Assembly (NCBI GenBank): GCA_002710685.1
Contig: PALD01000024.1
Span: 1-34,828, forward strand
DNA: 34,828 nt
Source of the DNA: Cytophagaceae bacterium
Lineage (GTDB): Bacteria > Bacteroidota > Bacteroidia > Flavobacteriales > Flavobacteriaceae
Direction of reading: 5' to 3'
The notes under the pieces are model-generated. The model was given only the letters and a program-made list of their open reading frames with translations. It did not search any database and was not told where the DNA came from. A program made the position numbers and the translations under genes. This document shows, one piece after another, positions 1-7,763 of the stretch. Every line of letters starts with the position of its first letter. Position 1 is the stretch's first letter.

Positions 1-10
1 ACATAGGTAC

Positions 11-40
11 TATACGCCGCTCGCGCGTACGCGAGGTATA
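11..40. repeat. bulged stem-loop near the left edge
   Basis: Outer arms TATAC/GTATA enclose a one-sided GCCG bulge and an inner stem CTCGCG/CGCGAG with loop CGTA. It is the only clear structure in the first 254 bases. Function is unknown; the form (outer stem, one-sided bulge, inner stem) resembles REP-type hairpins and several hairpins near 31.9-32.5 kb. Confidence 0.5.
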
Positions 41-254
41 TAAGTAATAACTGTGTCTGAGGTTCCTGTCGTGTCTATCACTCCACTAAATCGTAAATTA
101 TCTGTTGCTCCAATGCTGGATTGGACAAGCAGCTCTTCTCTAGCCCTTTAAATAAAAGGTTTTAAGCAGTATTCCCTCAATATAATTCCACCTATTAGTC
201 CCCGCGTTAGTGCGAAAGTGTCGCAAAACTATGTTAATGAATTTAGGCTCCATA

Positions 255-1385
255 TCAAGGTTCCAGTGAGCCTACTTTTAGAAAGTGCTGAAAACGCTGT
301 TCAACTAGAGCTTTGACCTCGTCAACTTTAGCGTACTCATCTATCATAAGCTCTATTAAAGAGGGCGTATCTGCTCGTTTATCAATCCTCACAAGTAGCT
401 TCTTCTGAACCAAAGTTAGGTAGTTTGATATAAAGTAAATGAGAAAAGCCTCTAATTCTCTGTCGGAGCCTTTAAACGAATAGTGAGAAATCAATACATT
501 TTTACGAAATGCACTGAAAGAAAAAAGATCGCCTTTTTTCCATCGCAGAAATTGCTTTTTGATCGATTCAATATCGGGATCTACATCGTCAGTGTAGTAT
601 TGTTCACCTAGCTGCTTATCTTGCTGTTTCTTAATGGCAATATGCCTGTAAAAGTATGTCCAAGGCTTTCGTTTTCCATTGTGGTGTTCCTGTTCATACA
701 TACTTTTAAAGCGTTCCAATAGTTTTTCTGAACTAGGATAGAACTGCTCTTTGTAAGGATCAAAAGTAGGCATTATTGAGGAGAGTAGCTTAGATTCGCT
801 TTCGTATATCCACGTTGCTGCGATTTTTTCTAACATTGAGCACCAATAAAGTGAGCTTCTTACGAGAATTGCAATATCGCTCTTAAGGCCTTTTTCTAAA
901 AGAAGCTTTTCATCTAATCTGAGCCATTCAGAAAGGTACTTGGCAACATTTTCCTCTTTAGGTTGCTTCTTAAATTGGAGCAAAAAATCCCGCTCGATTT
1001 TGCAATGCGCTTCAATAAAAAGCAGGATTTCTTTAATGTCTGAGAACTTATCGTCGGCTGCTTGCTGAACTCCACTTATTAATGATTGGACAAGATACCA
1101 TTCTCCCTTCAAATAGTTGGCCTCATCTTCAGTGGGGGAGTAGGGAGGAAGCGGCTTTTTGAAAGGAAGATATTCAAATAAATTTGAGATGTCATCAACA
1201 GTTGCTTTGCCAGCTCTAATGTCTCTCGGTACTTGCCTACCGTGAGAGTATTTATCAAGTCTAGAATGGTTTCTTGCTATTTTAACTACTAAATCTGACT
1301 CACTTTTTACTAGGTTAGAGGCTTCTATCCAAAGCTCGCTCACACCATAAAATAAAAAACCAATACTTTGTTTATCTCCAAACAT
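255..1385 (-). CDS. hypothetical protein, 376 aa
   Basis: An uninterrupted 376-codon frame with no family that I recognise. The protein is Lys/Leu/Glu-rich, looks helical and soluble, and has neither a signal peptide nor a membrane segment. The start at ATG 1383-1385 follows a weak GAGTG-type ribosome site. It is transcribed away from the small-gene pair at 1464, so a divergent promoter should lie between 1386 and 1450. No catalytic motif can be picked out. The length and the absence of a competing long frame make it a likely real gene; the function is open. Confidence 0.75.
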   Translation of the reverse strand: MFGDKQSIGFLFYGVSELWIEASNLVKSESDLVVKIARNHSRLDKYSHGRQVPRDIRAGKATVDDISNLFEYLPFKKPLPPYSPTEDEANYLKGEWYLVQSLISGVQQAADDKFSDIKEILLFIEAHCKIERDFLLQFKKQPKEENVAKYLSEWLRLDEKLLLEKGLKSDIAILVRSSLYWCSMLEKIAATWIYESESKLLSSIMPTFDPYKEQFYPSSEKLLERFKSMYEQEHHNGKRKPWTYFYRHIAIKKQQDKQLGEQYYTDDVDPDIESIKKQFLRWKKGDLFSFSAFRKNVLISHYSFKGSDRELEAFLIYFISNYLTLVQKKLLVRIDKRADTPSLIELMIDEYAKVDEVKALVEQRFQHFLKVGSLEP

Positions 1386-1463
1386 ATTTCACTCAAATGT
1401 CCCTTTTTTGATGGTTGTATTAAAGCAGAATACAAATCGAGCAACAAACAAGGAGAAGCTCTG

Positions 1464-1601
1464 ATGTCAAACATCAAACCTAAAGACAACTCTGCGAACA
1501 TGACCAATCGCAATAAAGGTACATCTGGAACAAACAAGCAGTACGACCAAGCGATGGGCCACCGTGGAAAGCAAATTCAACAAAACAGAGGTAAAAAATA
1601 A
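1464..1601 (+). CDS. small Asn/Lys-rich peptide, 45 aa
   Basis: ATG 1464 follows a very good ribosome site (AAGGAG at 1450-1455, 8-nt spacer), which argues for this start rather than the longer upstream frame. The product is basic and hydrophilic (Asn, Lys, Gln, Gly; motif TNRNKGTSGTN), has no hydrophobic core and is probably disordered. Its stop codon overlaps the start of the next small gene by one base (TAATG), so the two are translationally coupled. I cannot give a function. Similar Asn-rich short proteins with NQxNPN-type motifs are, from memory, common orphans in marine gammaproteobacteria; that is recollection and was not searched. Confidence 0.65.
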   Translation: MSNIKPKDNSANMTNRNKGTSGTNKQYDQAMGHRGKQIQQNRGKK

Positions 1602-1738
1602 TGAGTAGAACATCGAATGACGATAGAAGCGACAGCATGAATCCAAACAACGATGCATACTGGGATAGCTTGGACAATCACTCTAACCAATTAAACCCAA
1701 ACCACGAGGAATATCGTGGTGAGGACGACGAAGACTAA
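1601..1738 (+). CDS. small acidic Asn-rich peptide, 45 aa
   Basis: Reading from ATG 1601 gives 45 codons and TAA 1736-1738. The peptide carries two MNPNN/LNPNH-like repeats, each followed closely by a Tyr (NPNNDAYW and NPNHEEYRG), and ends in an acidic tail EDDED. It starts on the last base of the preceding basic 45-aa gene and is followed within 10 bases by a strong terminator, so the pair forms a complete small operon. A basic and an acidic peptide of equal length made from coupled genes could form a complex, but that is inference. No function is known to me. Confidence 0.6.
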   Translation: MSRTSNDDRSDSMNPNNDAYWDSLDNHSNQLNPNHEEYRGEDDED

Positions 1739-1747
1739 AGGTTGTTG

Positions 1748-1774
1748 AAAAGGGAAGCAGTGCTTCCCTTTTTT
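1748..1774 (+). terminator. Rho-independent terminator of the small-peptide operon
   Basis: Perfect stem AAAAGGGAAGCA/TGCTTCCCTTTT running straight into a T tract (1769-1774), 10 bases after the stop codon of the second peptide. Confidence 0.85.
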
Positions 1775-1959
1775 GATTGATAATCAACCTCTCAAGTGTC
1801 TGTTTTCTTTACAGTTGTTAGTTGAACCGATTTTTTTGAAAATGTCGCTTCCCTTTGTGGCGGTGCTTATAGACGATCTTTGAAAAACGGCCTCTAAATT
1901 GCTTCATTGCGCGTTCGCTTTTTTGGAGCGAGTAGTTAAAAATCAAGGAAGTCATAAAA

Positions 1960-2667
1960 ATGATTAAAAAAAGCGCATTGATTGCAGCATTATGTATTAC
2001 CCCTTTCTTTAGTAACTCCGCGATTATTACGCATGGAAATCTTTCGTTAGACACTCAAACCAACATAGTCACTGATTACTCACAAGGTCTTGAATGGCTT
2101 CAGTGGGATGAAACCTTGAATATGTCTCTTGCAGCAGCTCGCGACGATTACCAAGCTGGTGGCTGGGAAGTTGCTATGTATGATCAAGTTGAGTCACTTT
2201 TAAGCAGTCATTTCGGTGAGTCGCTAGGACAGGTATATCAAGATGGTTCCCATTCTTGGGATTACTCTGAAGGTGAAGCGTTATATAGTAGCTTTTCAGA
2301 GTTATTCGGCGTAACAGGCACGAGTTGTTTTGAAGGTAATATTTGGTATGACTGTGTTGGTGATTCGAATACCTGGTCTTCGGCATGGTTTTACAAGAAG
2401 TCCCCATCAACTAGAAATATGCCTTGGACTGTTACAGCCCGCTCAGCGTACTTGAGAGATAGAACCACAAACTCAAATCCACCAAGAGAGTTTGGACAGT
2501 CAATAGCCTTGAAGTTCGAGTCATCAGAATTTCATACGCGTTCTACACAAGGGACGGCATTAGTGCGTGCTATCTCCGAGAGAAACCAAGTTAGCGTGAG
2601 TGAGCCTTCAGCGATATTTTTGCTTCTAGGGGCTTTACCACTAATATTCCGCCGAAATAAGAAGTAG
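1960..2667 (+). CDS. exported protein with PEP-CTERM-type C-terminal sorting signal
   Basis: The start ATG 1960 follows AAGGAA (1945-1950). An N-terminal signal peptide (Lys-Lys, then a hydrophobic run to about residue 21, Ser-Asn-Ser-Ala) is followed by a domain beginning with a Leu-Glu-Trp-Leu motif (about 45-50) and GGWEVAM (about 67-73). This pattern recurs in PEP-CTERM proteins of exopolysaccharide-producing bacteria. The last 24 residues contain SEPS, a hydrophobic segment (IFLLLGALPLIF) and a basic tail RRNKK, the layout recognised by exosortase/EpsH-type enzymes. The Pro of the usual PEP is replaced (SEP). Cysteines at about 124 and 132 could pair. It is likely processed and anchored or released at the cell surface. 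It stands alone and is followed by a hairpin. Confidence 0.75.
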   Translation: MIKKSALIAALCITPFFSNSAIITHGNLSLDTQTNIVTDYSQGLEWLQWDETLNMSLAAARDDYQAGGWEVAMYDQVESLLSSHFGESLGQVYQDGSHSWDYSEGEALYSSFSELFGVTGTSCFEGNIWYDCVGDSNTWSSAWFYKKSPSTRNMPWTVTARSAYLRDRTTNSNPPREFGQSIALKFESSEFHTRSTQGTALVRAISERNQVSVSEPSAIFLLLGALPLIFRRNKK

Positions 2668-2678
2668 TTTGGTGGGTT

Positions 2679-2702
2679 GGCGGTGAAAACTCGTTCACCG
2701 CC
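2679..2702 (+). terminator. hairpin after the PEP-CTERM gene
   Basis: Perfect 9-bp stem GGCGGTGAA/TTCACCGCC with loop AACTCG, 12 bases after the stop codon. There is no T tract behind it, so it may be an mRNA 3'-end stabiliser rather than an intrinsic terminator. Confidence 0.45.
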
Positions 2703-2775
2703 CAAATAGCTCAAAAGCTTGGTTCTCAGTTTTTGCGTTCGCTCTAAAAGTTCTATACCCAGCGCTCTGCTTCAT

Positions 2776-3333
2776 TTAAGAGGTGCGCTCACCTTGTGGT
2801 ATATCACCGAGAACCACCACCTCCCTCTTCTTGTAATAGTAATCGGCTAGGTCTAACACGCTTACCAAAGGACGAGACTTGCGATTTTCTTTCTCTACTT
2901 CCATATAATACAAATCTTTATATTCTCCTCTCTTCAGCTTTGCGTCCGCCGAACCAGCGGACATACAAAAAATTTCGGCAGCTTCAGTAAATGGAACAAC
3001 AGCGCGATTGCCTAGTTGCTGAAAGAAAAAAGTGGCAAGTTGGTGTTTTGACATTGACGCGTTTAGTGCATCCTCAGACTGTTGGTTAAGACTGTTATCT
3101 TGCATAGTTTTTTGGGTACTCAGTTTAGTTGACTTGCTTCGGACTAGTTCCTTAGCCAGTTGCATCAACGAAATTCTGCAATCCAATTCCTTAGACTGTG
3201 CGAAATACTTTGCCAGATCGGTTAGAAGCTTCTGCGACGCAGGCTTAGCTGCAAACCAGTTCGAGATATCACTTGGTTGAACATACTCTTTGTTGAATTG
3301 TTGAACTAATAATGAAAATAAAGTGATCACCAT
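2776..3333 (-). CDS. putative DNA-binding protein with PrtN-like C-terminus, 185 aa
   Basis: The start ATG 3331-3333 is preceded by GAGG at 7 bases. Residues about 110-170 (AEIFCMSAGSADAKLKRGEY, then SRPLVSVLDLADYY) follow the pattern of the pyocin activator PrtN/excisionase-like fold: an Ala-Glu-x-Phe helix, Ala-x-x-Lys, then a basic residue followed by V-x-x-L-D-LA-x-Y. The N-terminal about 100 residues (Ser/Gln/Lys-rich) are not recognised. PrtN-type proteins activate prophage-like gene sets, so this may be a relic regulator. It probably closes a three-gene minus-strand cluster with 3344-3535 and 3549-3860. The assignment is by motif only. Confidence 0.6.
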   Translation of the reverse strand: MVITLFSLLVQQFNKEYVQPSDISNWFAAKPASQKLLTDLAKYFAQSKELDCRISLMQLAKELVRSKSTKLSTQKTMQDNSLNQQSEDALNASMSKHQLATFFFQQLGNRAVVPFTEAAEIFCMSAGSADAKLKRGEYKDLYYMEVEKENRKSRPLVSVLDLADYYYKKREVVVLGDIPQGERTS

Positions 3334-3343
3334 CGATACAGCC

Positions 3344-3535
3344 TCATTTTGTTCTGACAGGTAAAAGTGTATTTGGAAAAGAGAGAAATAAACACAACCT
3401 CATTTGCGCTTTAGTGAAAATAATCTGTTCTTTGGGACTGGCACACTTTTGAAACCTTATTAAAAGTTGACGTGATGTCTCTGCTAACCATCGTTTATCA
3501 GACCAAGTATTCACAAGCGTGCGAATCCAGCTCAA
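3344..3535 (-). CDS. possible small gene, 63 aa (doubtful)
   Basis: This frame fits between two minus-strand genes with gaps of 13 and 10 bases, which is what an operon member would look like. It would start at TTG 3533-3535 without a good ribosome site, and the peptide (Trp, Arg and Leu-rich) has no recognisable domain. Alternatively this is simply the untranslated spacer between the flanking genes. Confidence 0.25.
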   Translation of the reverse strand: MSWIRTLVNTWSDKRWLAETSRQLLIRFQKCASPKEQIIFTKAQMRLCLFLSFPNTLLPVRTK

Positions 3536-3548
3536 CCGTAATTAAACA

Positions 3549-3860
3549 CTACGGTGCAACTGGCGATATGAAGAAGTTTGCAATCATTTGGCGATCCTTC
3601 ATTTCCAAACGAAACGCAGCTTCCACAAAATTAAATTTCAATGCATCTTCGTCAGAACCCGTCCAGACTGCCTTGAAAAAACGGAAGATAAGGCGGTCAC
3701 TTTTGGTCATATAGACACTTTCATCATCAAGTAACAGCAACTCACCATCGTCATGTTTTTCAAAGTCCCAGTATTTTTCGAGCTTTGGGTAATGCTTTAG
3801 CATCGAACGAAAGTTAGCCGTATCGGGGTTAGGTTCAAAGATGATTTTCGTTGTGAACAT
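3549..3860 (-). CDS. hypothetical protein, 103 aa
   Basis: A 103-codon frame starting at ATG 3858-3860 behind a weak AGAGAG ribosome site. The protein is acidic in its centre (KHDDGELLLLDDES) with aromatic residues spread throughout, and is probably a small soluble alpha/beta protein. There is no signal peptide or membrane helix. It is the first gene of the proposed minus-strand cluster running down to the PrtN-like gene. Function not recognised. Confidence 0.5.
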   Translation of the reverse strand: MFTTKIIFEPNPDTANFRSMLKHYPKLEKYWDFEKHDDGELLLLDDESVYMTKSDRLIFRFFKAVWTGSDEDALKFNFVEAAFRLEMKDRQMIANFFISPVAP

Positions 3861-4086
3861 TGGTTCTCTCTACGATGACAAATTATTGGTAAATGTTAGC
3901 GATTAGGCATACACAAAGCGCCTTAAAATCAAAAAATTGTTTGAAATTTATTTTGGTGGCTATTAGTTAGGAGCTAGGATGTTGTTTGAAGTGAAACTAT
4001 TGAGCTTCGTCGCGATTCACCGCAGCGTTTATGAGAGGAGGAACGATGGATACAGAGGTTTTGAACTCGCCTGTTAGGTATAAATA

Positions 4087-4107
4087 AAGCCAGCGAAAAG
4101 CTGGCTT
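4087..4107 (-). terminator. Rho-independent terminator of the 4115-4441 gene
   Basis: Stem AAGCCAGC/GCTGGCTT with a 5-nt loop. On the minus strand it is followed by TTTATTTA and starts 8 bases after the stop codon of the minus-strand gene. The A-rich opposite flank gives little termination in the plus direction. Confidence 0.75.
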
Positions 4108-4114
4108 CAGTAAT

Positions 4115-4441
4115 TCAAAGTCTTTTGATGAACTTCGAAACACTACAGTTGAACAAGTAATAAAAGTGAGGCAATAGTGCACTTGTAAGCAAGTGATGTG
4201 TGACTTCTGACTCAAAATGTTTCAGAACCGAGAAGTGCGGTGTGAAATAAACGCCCGCTACGGTTCTGAACTTCTCGTCCAAACTCATCATCAAGTCCAA
4301 GCTGAGCAGCAGAAACTCAGTTTGAGCTGCATAATTTCTCACGTAATAGATATACGAGCCTCCGTTCTCGTATAAAGCAATGTAGTCCTCATCATCTGAG
4401 ATGCAATACTTTGGCTGTTCAACAACTGATAGATGCGTCAT
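4115..4441 (-). CDS. hypothetical protein, 108 aa
   Basis: The start ATG 4439-4441 has a good ribosome site (AAAGGAAA on the minus strand, about 8 bases upstream), and a terminator sits directly after the stop, so this is a complete single-gene unit. The protein is rich in Tyr, Leu, His and Asp, with no signal peptide. The central segment (EFLLLSLDLMMSL, about 42-54) is hydrophobic but probably an amphipathic helix. No family recognised. Confidence 0.6.
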   Translation of the reverse strand: MTHLSVVEQPKYCISDDEDYIALYENGGSYIYYVRNYAAQTEFLLLSLDLMMSLDEKFRTVAGVYFTPHFSVLKHFESEVTHHLLTSALLPHFYYLFNCSVSKFIKRL

Positions 4442-4549
4442 GTCTTATTTCCTTTCCTAGTTAGTCTTATCTTTTAATAAGTCAGTAATAGGGAAATTTT
4501 TCTGATAGGGAGACTAAGTAATTATGAATAACAACAAAAAGGAAAATTC

Positions 4550-4873
4550 ATGACTACAAATACATATCTATGCTCCGCAATCGTATCCGAAATTTTTAAT
4601 AACATGGCAAATGCATTTATGGCTTATCGAGATGAGTTCGATGGAAGTCAGTACAGAAACAATCAGCATATCGAAGACGTTATTATGAATGTCATTTTGC
4701 AAAATCACATTGTGTCGAATCCTGCATATTTTCCCGTGATACGTGAACTCATCGGCGTTGTACTGAGCGAACCGGAATTTTATGCGGAATGGACAGAAGA
4801 TGATTTAGATTTTTTCTCAAAACAGATGAAGTTGGACTTTCACACTGGAGAAAGGGAGGAATTTCCTATCTAG
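4550..4873 (+). CDS. hypothetical protein, 107 aa
   Basis: ATG 4550 follows AAAAAGGAAAA with good spacing. The product is acidic, probably all-helical and soluble, with no signal peptide. It is followed 39 bases later by the 4913 gene in the same direction, and the terminator at 5310 closes both, so they are probably co-transcribed. It is divergent from the 4115-4441 gene, sharing a 108-bp promoter region. Function not recognised. Confidence 0.6.
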   Translation: MTTNTYLCSAIVSEIFNNMANAFMAYRDEFDGSQYRNNQHIEDVIMNVILQNHIVSNPAYFPVIRELIGVVLSEPEFYAEWTEDDLDFFSKQMKLDFHTGEREEFPI

Positions 4874-4912
4874 GAGCCTAGTTACTTCCAAGGACAAAGC
4901 AGGAGTAACAAA

Positions 4913-5305
4913 ATGCAAGACTTAAAAACATCTATCATCAGGAAATATCAACGAAAATCCAGGTCGCCATTTAAAGGAGATGACTCAACAATCCTATTGT
5001 TAGCGAATGTGACTGATGAACCAACTGGCGTTGTTTTGGATTACCAGCGATACATTTATTTGCATCGCGATAATGTCGGCAAATGGTTGGGGATATCAAT
5101 CAGTAATTCTCTTGAGCAGGAAATAGATGACGGAGGTGGTAAATACCGCCAAGGAAAAGAAGCGCTTTCTTTACTGCTTTCTTACCATCAAGAAATAACT
5201 GACTTTTTGAGACATTTTTCTCGTGATGTTGAAAGTATTTTTGGTATCGATGCTGAAACGTGGATGATTGCGTGTAAAGCTAGATGGAAAAAACTATCTA
5301 AATAA
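4913..5305 (+). CDS. hypothetical protein, 130 aa
   Basis: ATG 4913 follows AGGAG (spacing about 7). The N-terminus is basic (RKYQRKSRSPFK). A middle segment with hydrophobic strands (TILLLANVTDEPTGVVLDYQ) precedes helical segments, and the C-terminus is basic (ARWKKLSK). There is no signal peptide. It is the last gene before the strong terminator at 5310. The fold is unknown and no catalytic motif is evident. Confidence 0.6.
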   Translation: MQDLKTSIIRKYQRKSRSPFKGDDSTILLLANVTDEPTGVVLDYQRYIYLHRDNVGKWLGISISNSLEQEIDDGGGKYRQGKEALSLLLSYHQEITDFLRHFSRDVESIFGIDAETWMIACKARWKKLSK

Positions 5306-5309
5306 TGCT

Positions 5310-5336
5310 GGCGACTCATTAGAGTCGCCCTTTTAT
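5310..5336 (+). terminator. Rho-independent terminator after the 4550/4913 gene pair
   Basis: Perfect 8-bp stem GGCGACTC/GAGTCGCC, loop ATTA, then CTTTTATAG, starting 4 bases after the stop codon. Confidence 0.8.
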
Positions 5337-5422
5337 AGTATCTTAAAAATTTGAATATTTTTAATTTCTACGTGATATGAAATTTAGCGAAGAGGGGGGG
5401 ATCGCCTCTTTACGATGATCAT

Positions 5423-6469
5423 TTAGTGATATTCTACTTTCCTTTTTTTAACTATTACATCACTTGTTTCATCTGCAACCCATTCACCATTTAATTTCTC
5501 ATATGTTTTTATCGTTCTTTTTTTATACATTCCGTTGTCATAGAATTCAAAGGTATTTGTAAAAGCTTTTGGTTCATAAAATGAATCTGAGCCAAAAGGC
5601 AAGGTGTATTGTTGACTAACTACACTTTCGAGCGACTCAAAATCTATTTTATATCGTAAAATTGACTTGAAATCTCTATTTAGGGATATTTTGGACTTTA
5701 GCTTATCTGACTCGCTATATTTATACTCAACCTCTGTTTCGGGTTTTCGAAGAGCTTTTGGATCATATGGATAATACTTAGTTGAAAGCACCTTTTCGCG
5801 TTCTATTTGAATATCTAAGCGCCACTGATCACCACTATCGATATCTTCTTCAAATACTTGTATAAGGCTTGGTTTGTAAAAAAAGTTCCAAGTTTTGGCA
5901 ATCTCACCGCTTTTATCGTAGTAAAGCACTGCTTTTAATCTTCCATCAGAGTGGTACTTCAAAGCCTTGACCGTTTTTTCCTGAGCTTTTTGGGGATCGT
6001 ATACTTCAAGTTTGAGTTTAGGGTTAAAATATTCTTTGGATTGTGATTCTACTCTGCCGTTTTTAAGTCTAGTAGTATAAGTTCGCCACAAGTATCCGTC
6101 TTCAAATTCGTGAGTTTGGATTTCATCTTTATTTTTCTTAACAAACTTGTACTCAGTTACTTTTGTTTTATCAAAGTACGGCGTTTCTGACCGCACAATA
6201 TTACACTTTTCGTCATACCAAACTTTTTCGGAGGAGCCTTCATTTTTTTCCAAACGCTGTTCTCCGTATTCGTTCTTAACCGTAAATGTTGATTCTTCAG
6301 TGTAAGAGATTCTTAGGTTATTATTAAAATGCGGAGTGCAGTCCTCATAAAGTCCATTCATGTAAACATAAGACTCTGCTTTATGCCTCGTTTCTACAAT
6401 ATTTAAAGTGTGCGAGTGAGAGTTATATGAAAATGCTGCTAAAAGAAGAATAAAAGTCGTCCTTAACAT
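5423..6469 (-). CDS. secreted/periplasmic hypothetical protein, 348 aa
   Basis: The start ATG 6467-6469 is preceded on the minus strand by CGGAGT. Residues 1-20 form a signal peptide (Arg, then LLLAAFS, ending Ser-His-Ser-His). The mature protein is Tyr/Lys/Glu-rich and contains loosely recurring motifs such as YHSDGRLKAVLYYDKSGEI and FEFYDNGMYKKRT, which resemble antitoxin/MORN-like or YD-type beta repeats (YxxDGxLxxxxxYD). That points to an extended beta-sheet surface or periplasmic protein. It has two Cys (about 44 and 89). It lies between two opposite-strand units and appears monocistronic. The exact role is unknown. Confidence 0.65.
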   Translation of the reverse strand: MLRTTFILLLAAFSYNSHSHTLNIVETRHKAESYVYMNGLYEDCTPHFNNNLRISYTEESTFTVKNEYGEQRLEKNEGSSEKVWYDEKCNIVRSETPYFDKTKVTEYKFVKKNKDEIQTHEFEDGYLWRTYTTRLKNGRVESQSKEYFNPKLKLEVYDPQKAQEKTVKALKYHSDGRLKAVLYYDKSGEIAKTWNFFYKPSLIQVFEEDIDSGDQWRLDIQIEREKVLSTKYYPYDPKALRKPETEVEYKYSESDKLKSKISLNRDFKSILRYKIDFESLESVVSQQYTLPFGSDSFYEPKAFTNTFEFYDNGMYKKRTIKTYEKLNGEWVADETSDVIVKKRKVEYH

Positions 6470-6713
6470 GTACTACTCCGATTTTTATAATTTTTAATTA
6501 AGTAAACCCTTTATGCTATGTTCAAAATGCGCGAGTGTATAGTCTTAATCTTGCGGAATCTAGACGTAAAGTCTCAGGCGCGATTAAAGAGTGCATAGTT
6601 GAAGTGCTCGGATACTTAAGGTACTACTTGAAATTAAGATATCATGAATCCAGTATTCTTAAGCAACAATACCCCTGGCCAGATGCAGTGGCAATAAAAT
6701 GCAGGAAGCATAA

Positions 6714-7646
6714 ATGAGCGATATTAAATTATTCAGAACGCTACCAAATTCAGTTGAAGAATTAACGCCGAAACCAGCTAAGCTCGAACGGGAGCTTCAG
6801 AAGCAGATAGAAGCGAACATGGATACGTTTCTTAGTATCCGTTTCCTGGCTACTGAATTTTCAACATCTAATGGTGGTCGCATAGATAGCCTAGGATTAG
6901 ACGAGAACGGATGTCCTGTCATTATCGAGTACAAACGGCACTCGAATGAAAATGTGATAAACCAAGGTCTGTTTTATCTGGACTGGCTGCTAGATCACAA
7001 AGCCGATTTCAAGCTACTGGCGATGTCAGTGCTGGGTAATGATGTTGCCGATACAATTGAGTGGTCTGGCGCACGTCTTGTTTGCATCGCTTCAGACTTT
7101 AATCGTTATGATGAGTACGCCATTAAGCAGATAGATCGTAATATCGAGCTAATGCGCTACAAGTATTTTTCTAATGATTTACTGCTCCTTGAGCTAGTGA
7201 ATACCCAGATATCCTCTAAGCCTGCTGCTCAAGAGCCAGTCACCGTTAACACAGTGCAGGCAGAGACTAAAAAGACGTCAGCTTACGACTGGACGATGGA
7301 AAAAGCTAAGAGTCAGTGTAGCGAAACATTGCTATCACTTTTTGACGAACTGTGTTTATTTACAGAATCGCTGAGCGATGACATCGTTCGCAAAGACTTA
7401 AAGTTGTACACCGCATTCAAAAGAATCAAAAACCTCGCATGTGTCAGCATTGTGCCAAATAAAGATCCTCGCGTGATCATCTGGCTTAAGCTTGATCCTG
7501 CCTCCATAGAACTTGAAAACGGCTTTACAAAAGATGTACGTAATGTCGGTCATTGGGGGACGGGTGACCTAGAGGTTGAAATTCGCAATGAAGAGCAGGC
7601 GAATAAAGCAAAAATTCTTATACAGAAAGCGTTTGAAGAAAGCTGA
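6714..7646 (+). CDS. DUF91/NucS-like PD-(D/E)xK protein with DUF5655-like C-terminus
   Basis: The 310-aa protein starts at ATG 6714 behind GGAAG. Residues about 20-160 have the signature of the NucS/DUF91 nuclease fold: Asp58 in GGRIDSLGL, then E72-Y73-K74 in VIIEYKR, i.e. D...ExK. Residues about 205-310 (an FDELC helix, then VRKDLKLYTAFK, and a final beta/helix block with WLKLDP and GHWGTGDLEV) match what I know as DUF5655, often found in COG3586-type proteins. It probably binds or cleaves nucleic acid. It lies 117 bp upstream of hsdM in the same direction and may belong with the type I locus, although an intervening promoter-like region suggests separate control. Confidence 0.7.
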   Translation: MSDIKLFRTLPNSVEELTPKPAKLERELQKQIEANMDTFLSIRFLATEFSTSNGGRIDSLGLDENGCPVIIEYKRHSNENVINQGLFYLDWLLDHKADFKLLAMSVLGNDVADTIEWSGARLVCIASDFNRYDEYAIKQIDRNIELMRYKYFSNDLLLLELVNTQISSKPAAQEPVTVNTVQAETKKTSAYDWTMEKAKSQCSETLLSLFDELCLFTESLSDDIVRKDLKLYTAFKRIKNLACVSIVPNKDPRVIIWLKLDPASIELENGFTKDVRNVGHWGTGDLEVEIRNEEQANKAKILIQKAFEES

Positions 7647-7674
7647 TTTTTTTCAATGCGAAGAGGCTTAAAAC

Positions 7675-7702
7675 CTCGGGTAATGTTACAATCTCGGGCA
7701 AT
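7675..7702 (+). promoter_or_regulatory. direct repeat CTCGGGYAAT x2 upstream of hsdM
   Basis: CTCGGGTAAT (7675-7684) and CTCGGGCAAT (7693-7702) repeat with an 18-bp period between the DUF91 gene and hsdM. The downstream copy is followed by an ATATAG stretch that could be a -10 element. It is a possible operator for the hsd operon. Confidence 0.35.
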
Positions 7703-7763
7703 ATAGAAGTCATGATTGTAGGGCATTGAAGCCCTAAGCAGTAAACAGGACAACACCAAAAAT

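Noticed and set aside
1818..2054. Minus-strand 78-codon frame before the PEP-CTERM gene
   Set aside because: It overlaps the well-supported start and ribosome site of the exported protein and has no features of its own.
5390..5410. AAGAGG/CCTCTT hairpin as terminator of the 5423-6469 gene
   Set aside because: Only 6 bp, G7-containing loop and no T tract on the minus strand; too weak to call.
6535..6717. 60-codon frame upstream of the DUF91 gene
   Set aside because: GTG start without ribosome site, unremarkable sequence, and it occupies what looks like the promoter/leader of the 6714 gene.
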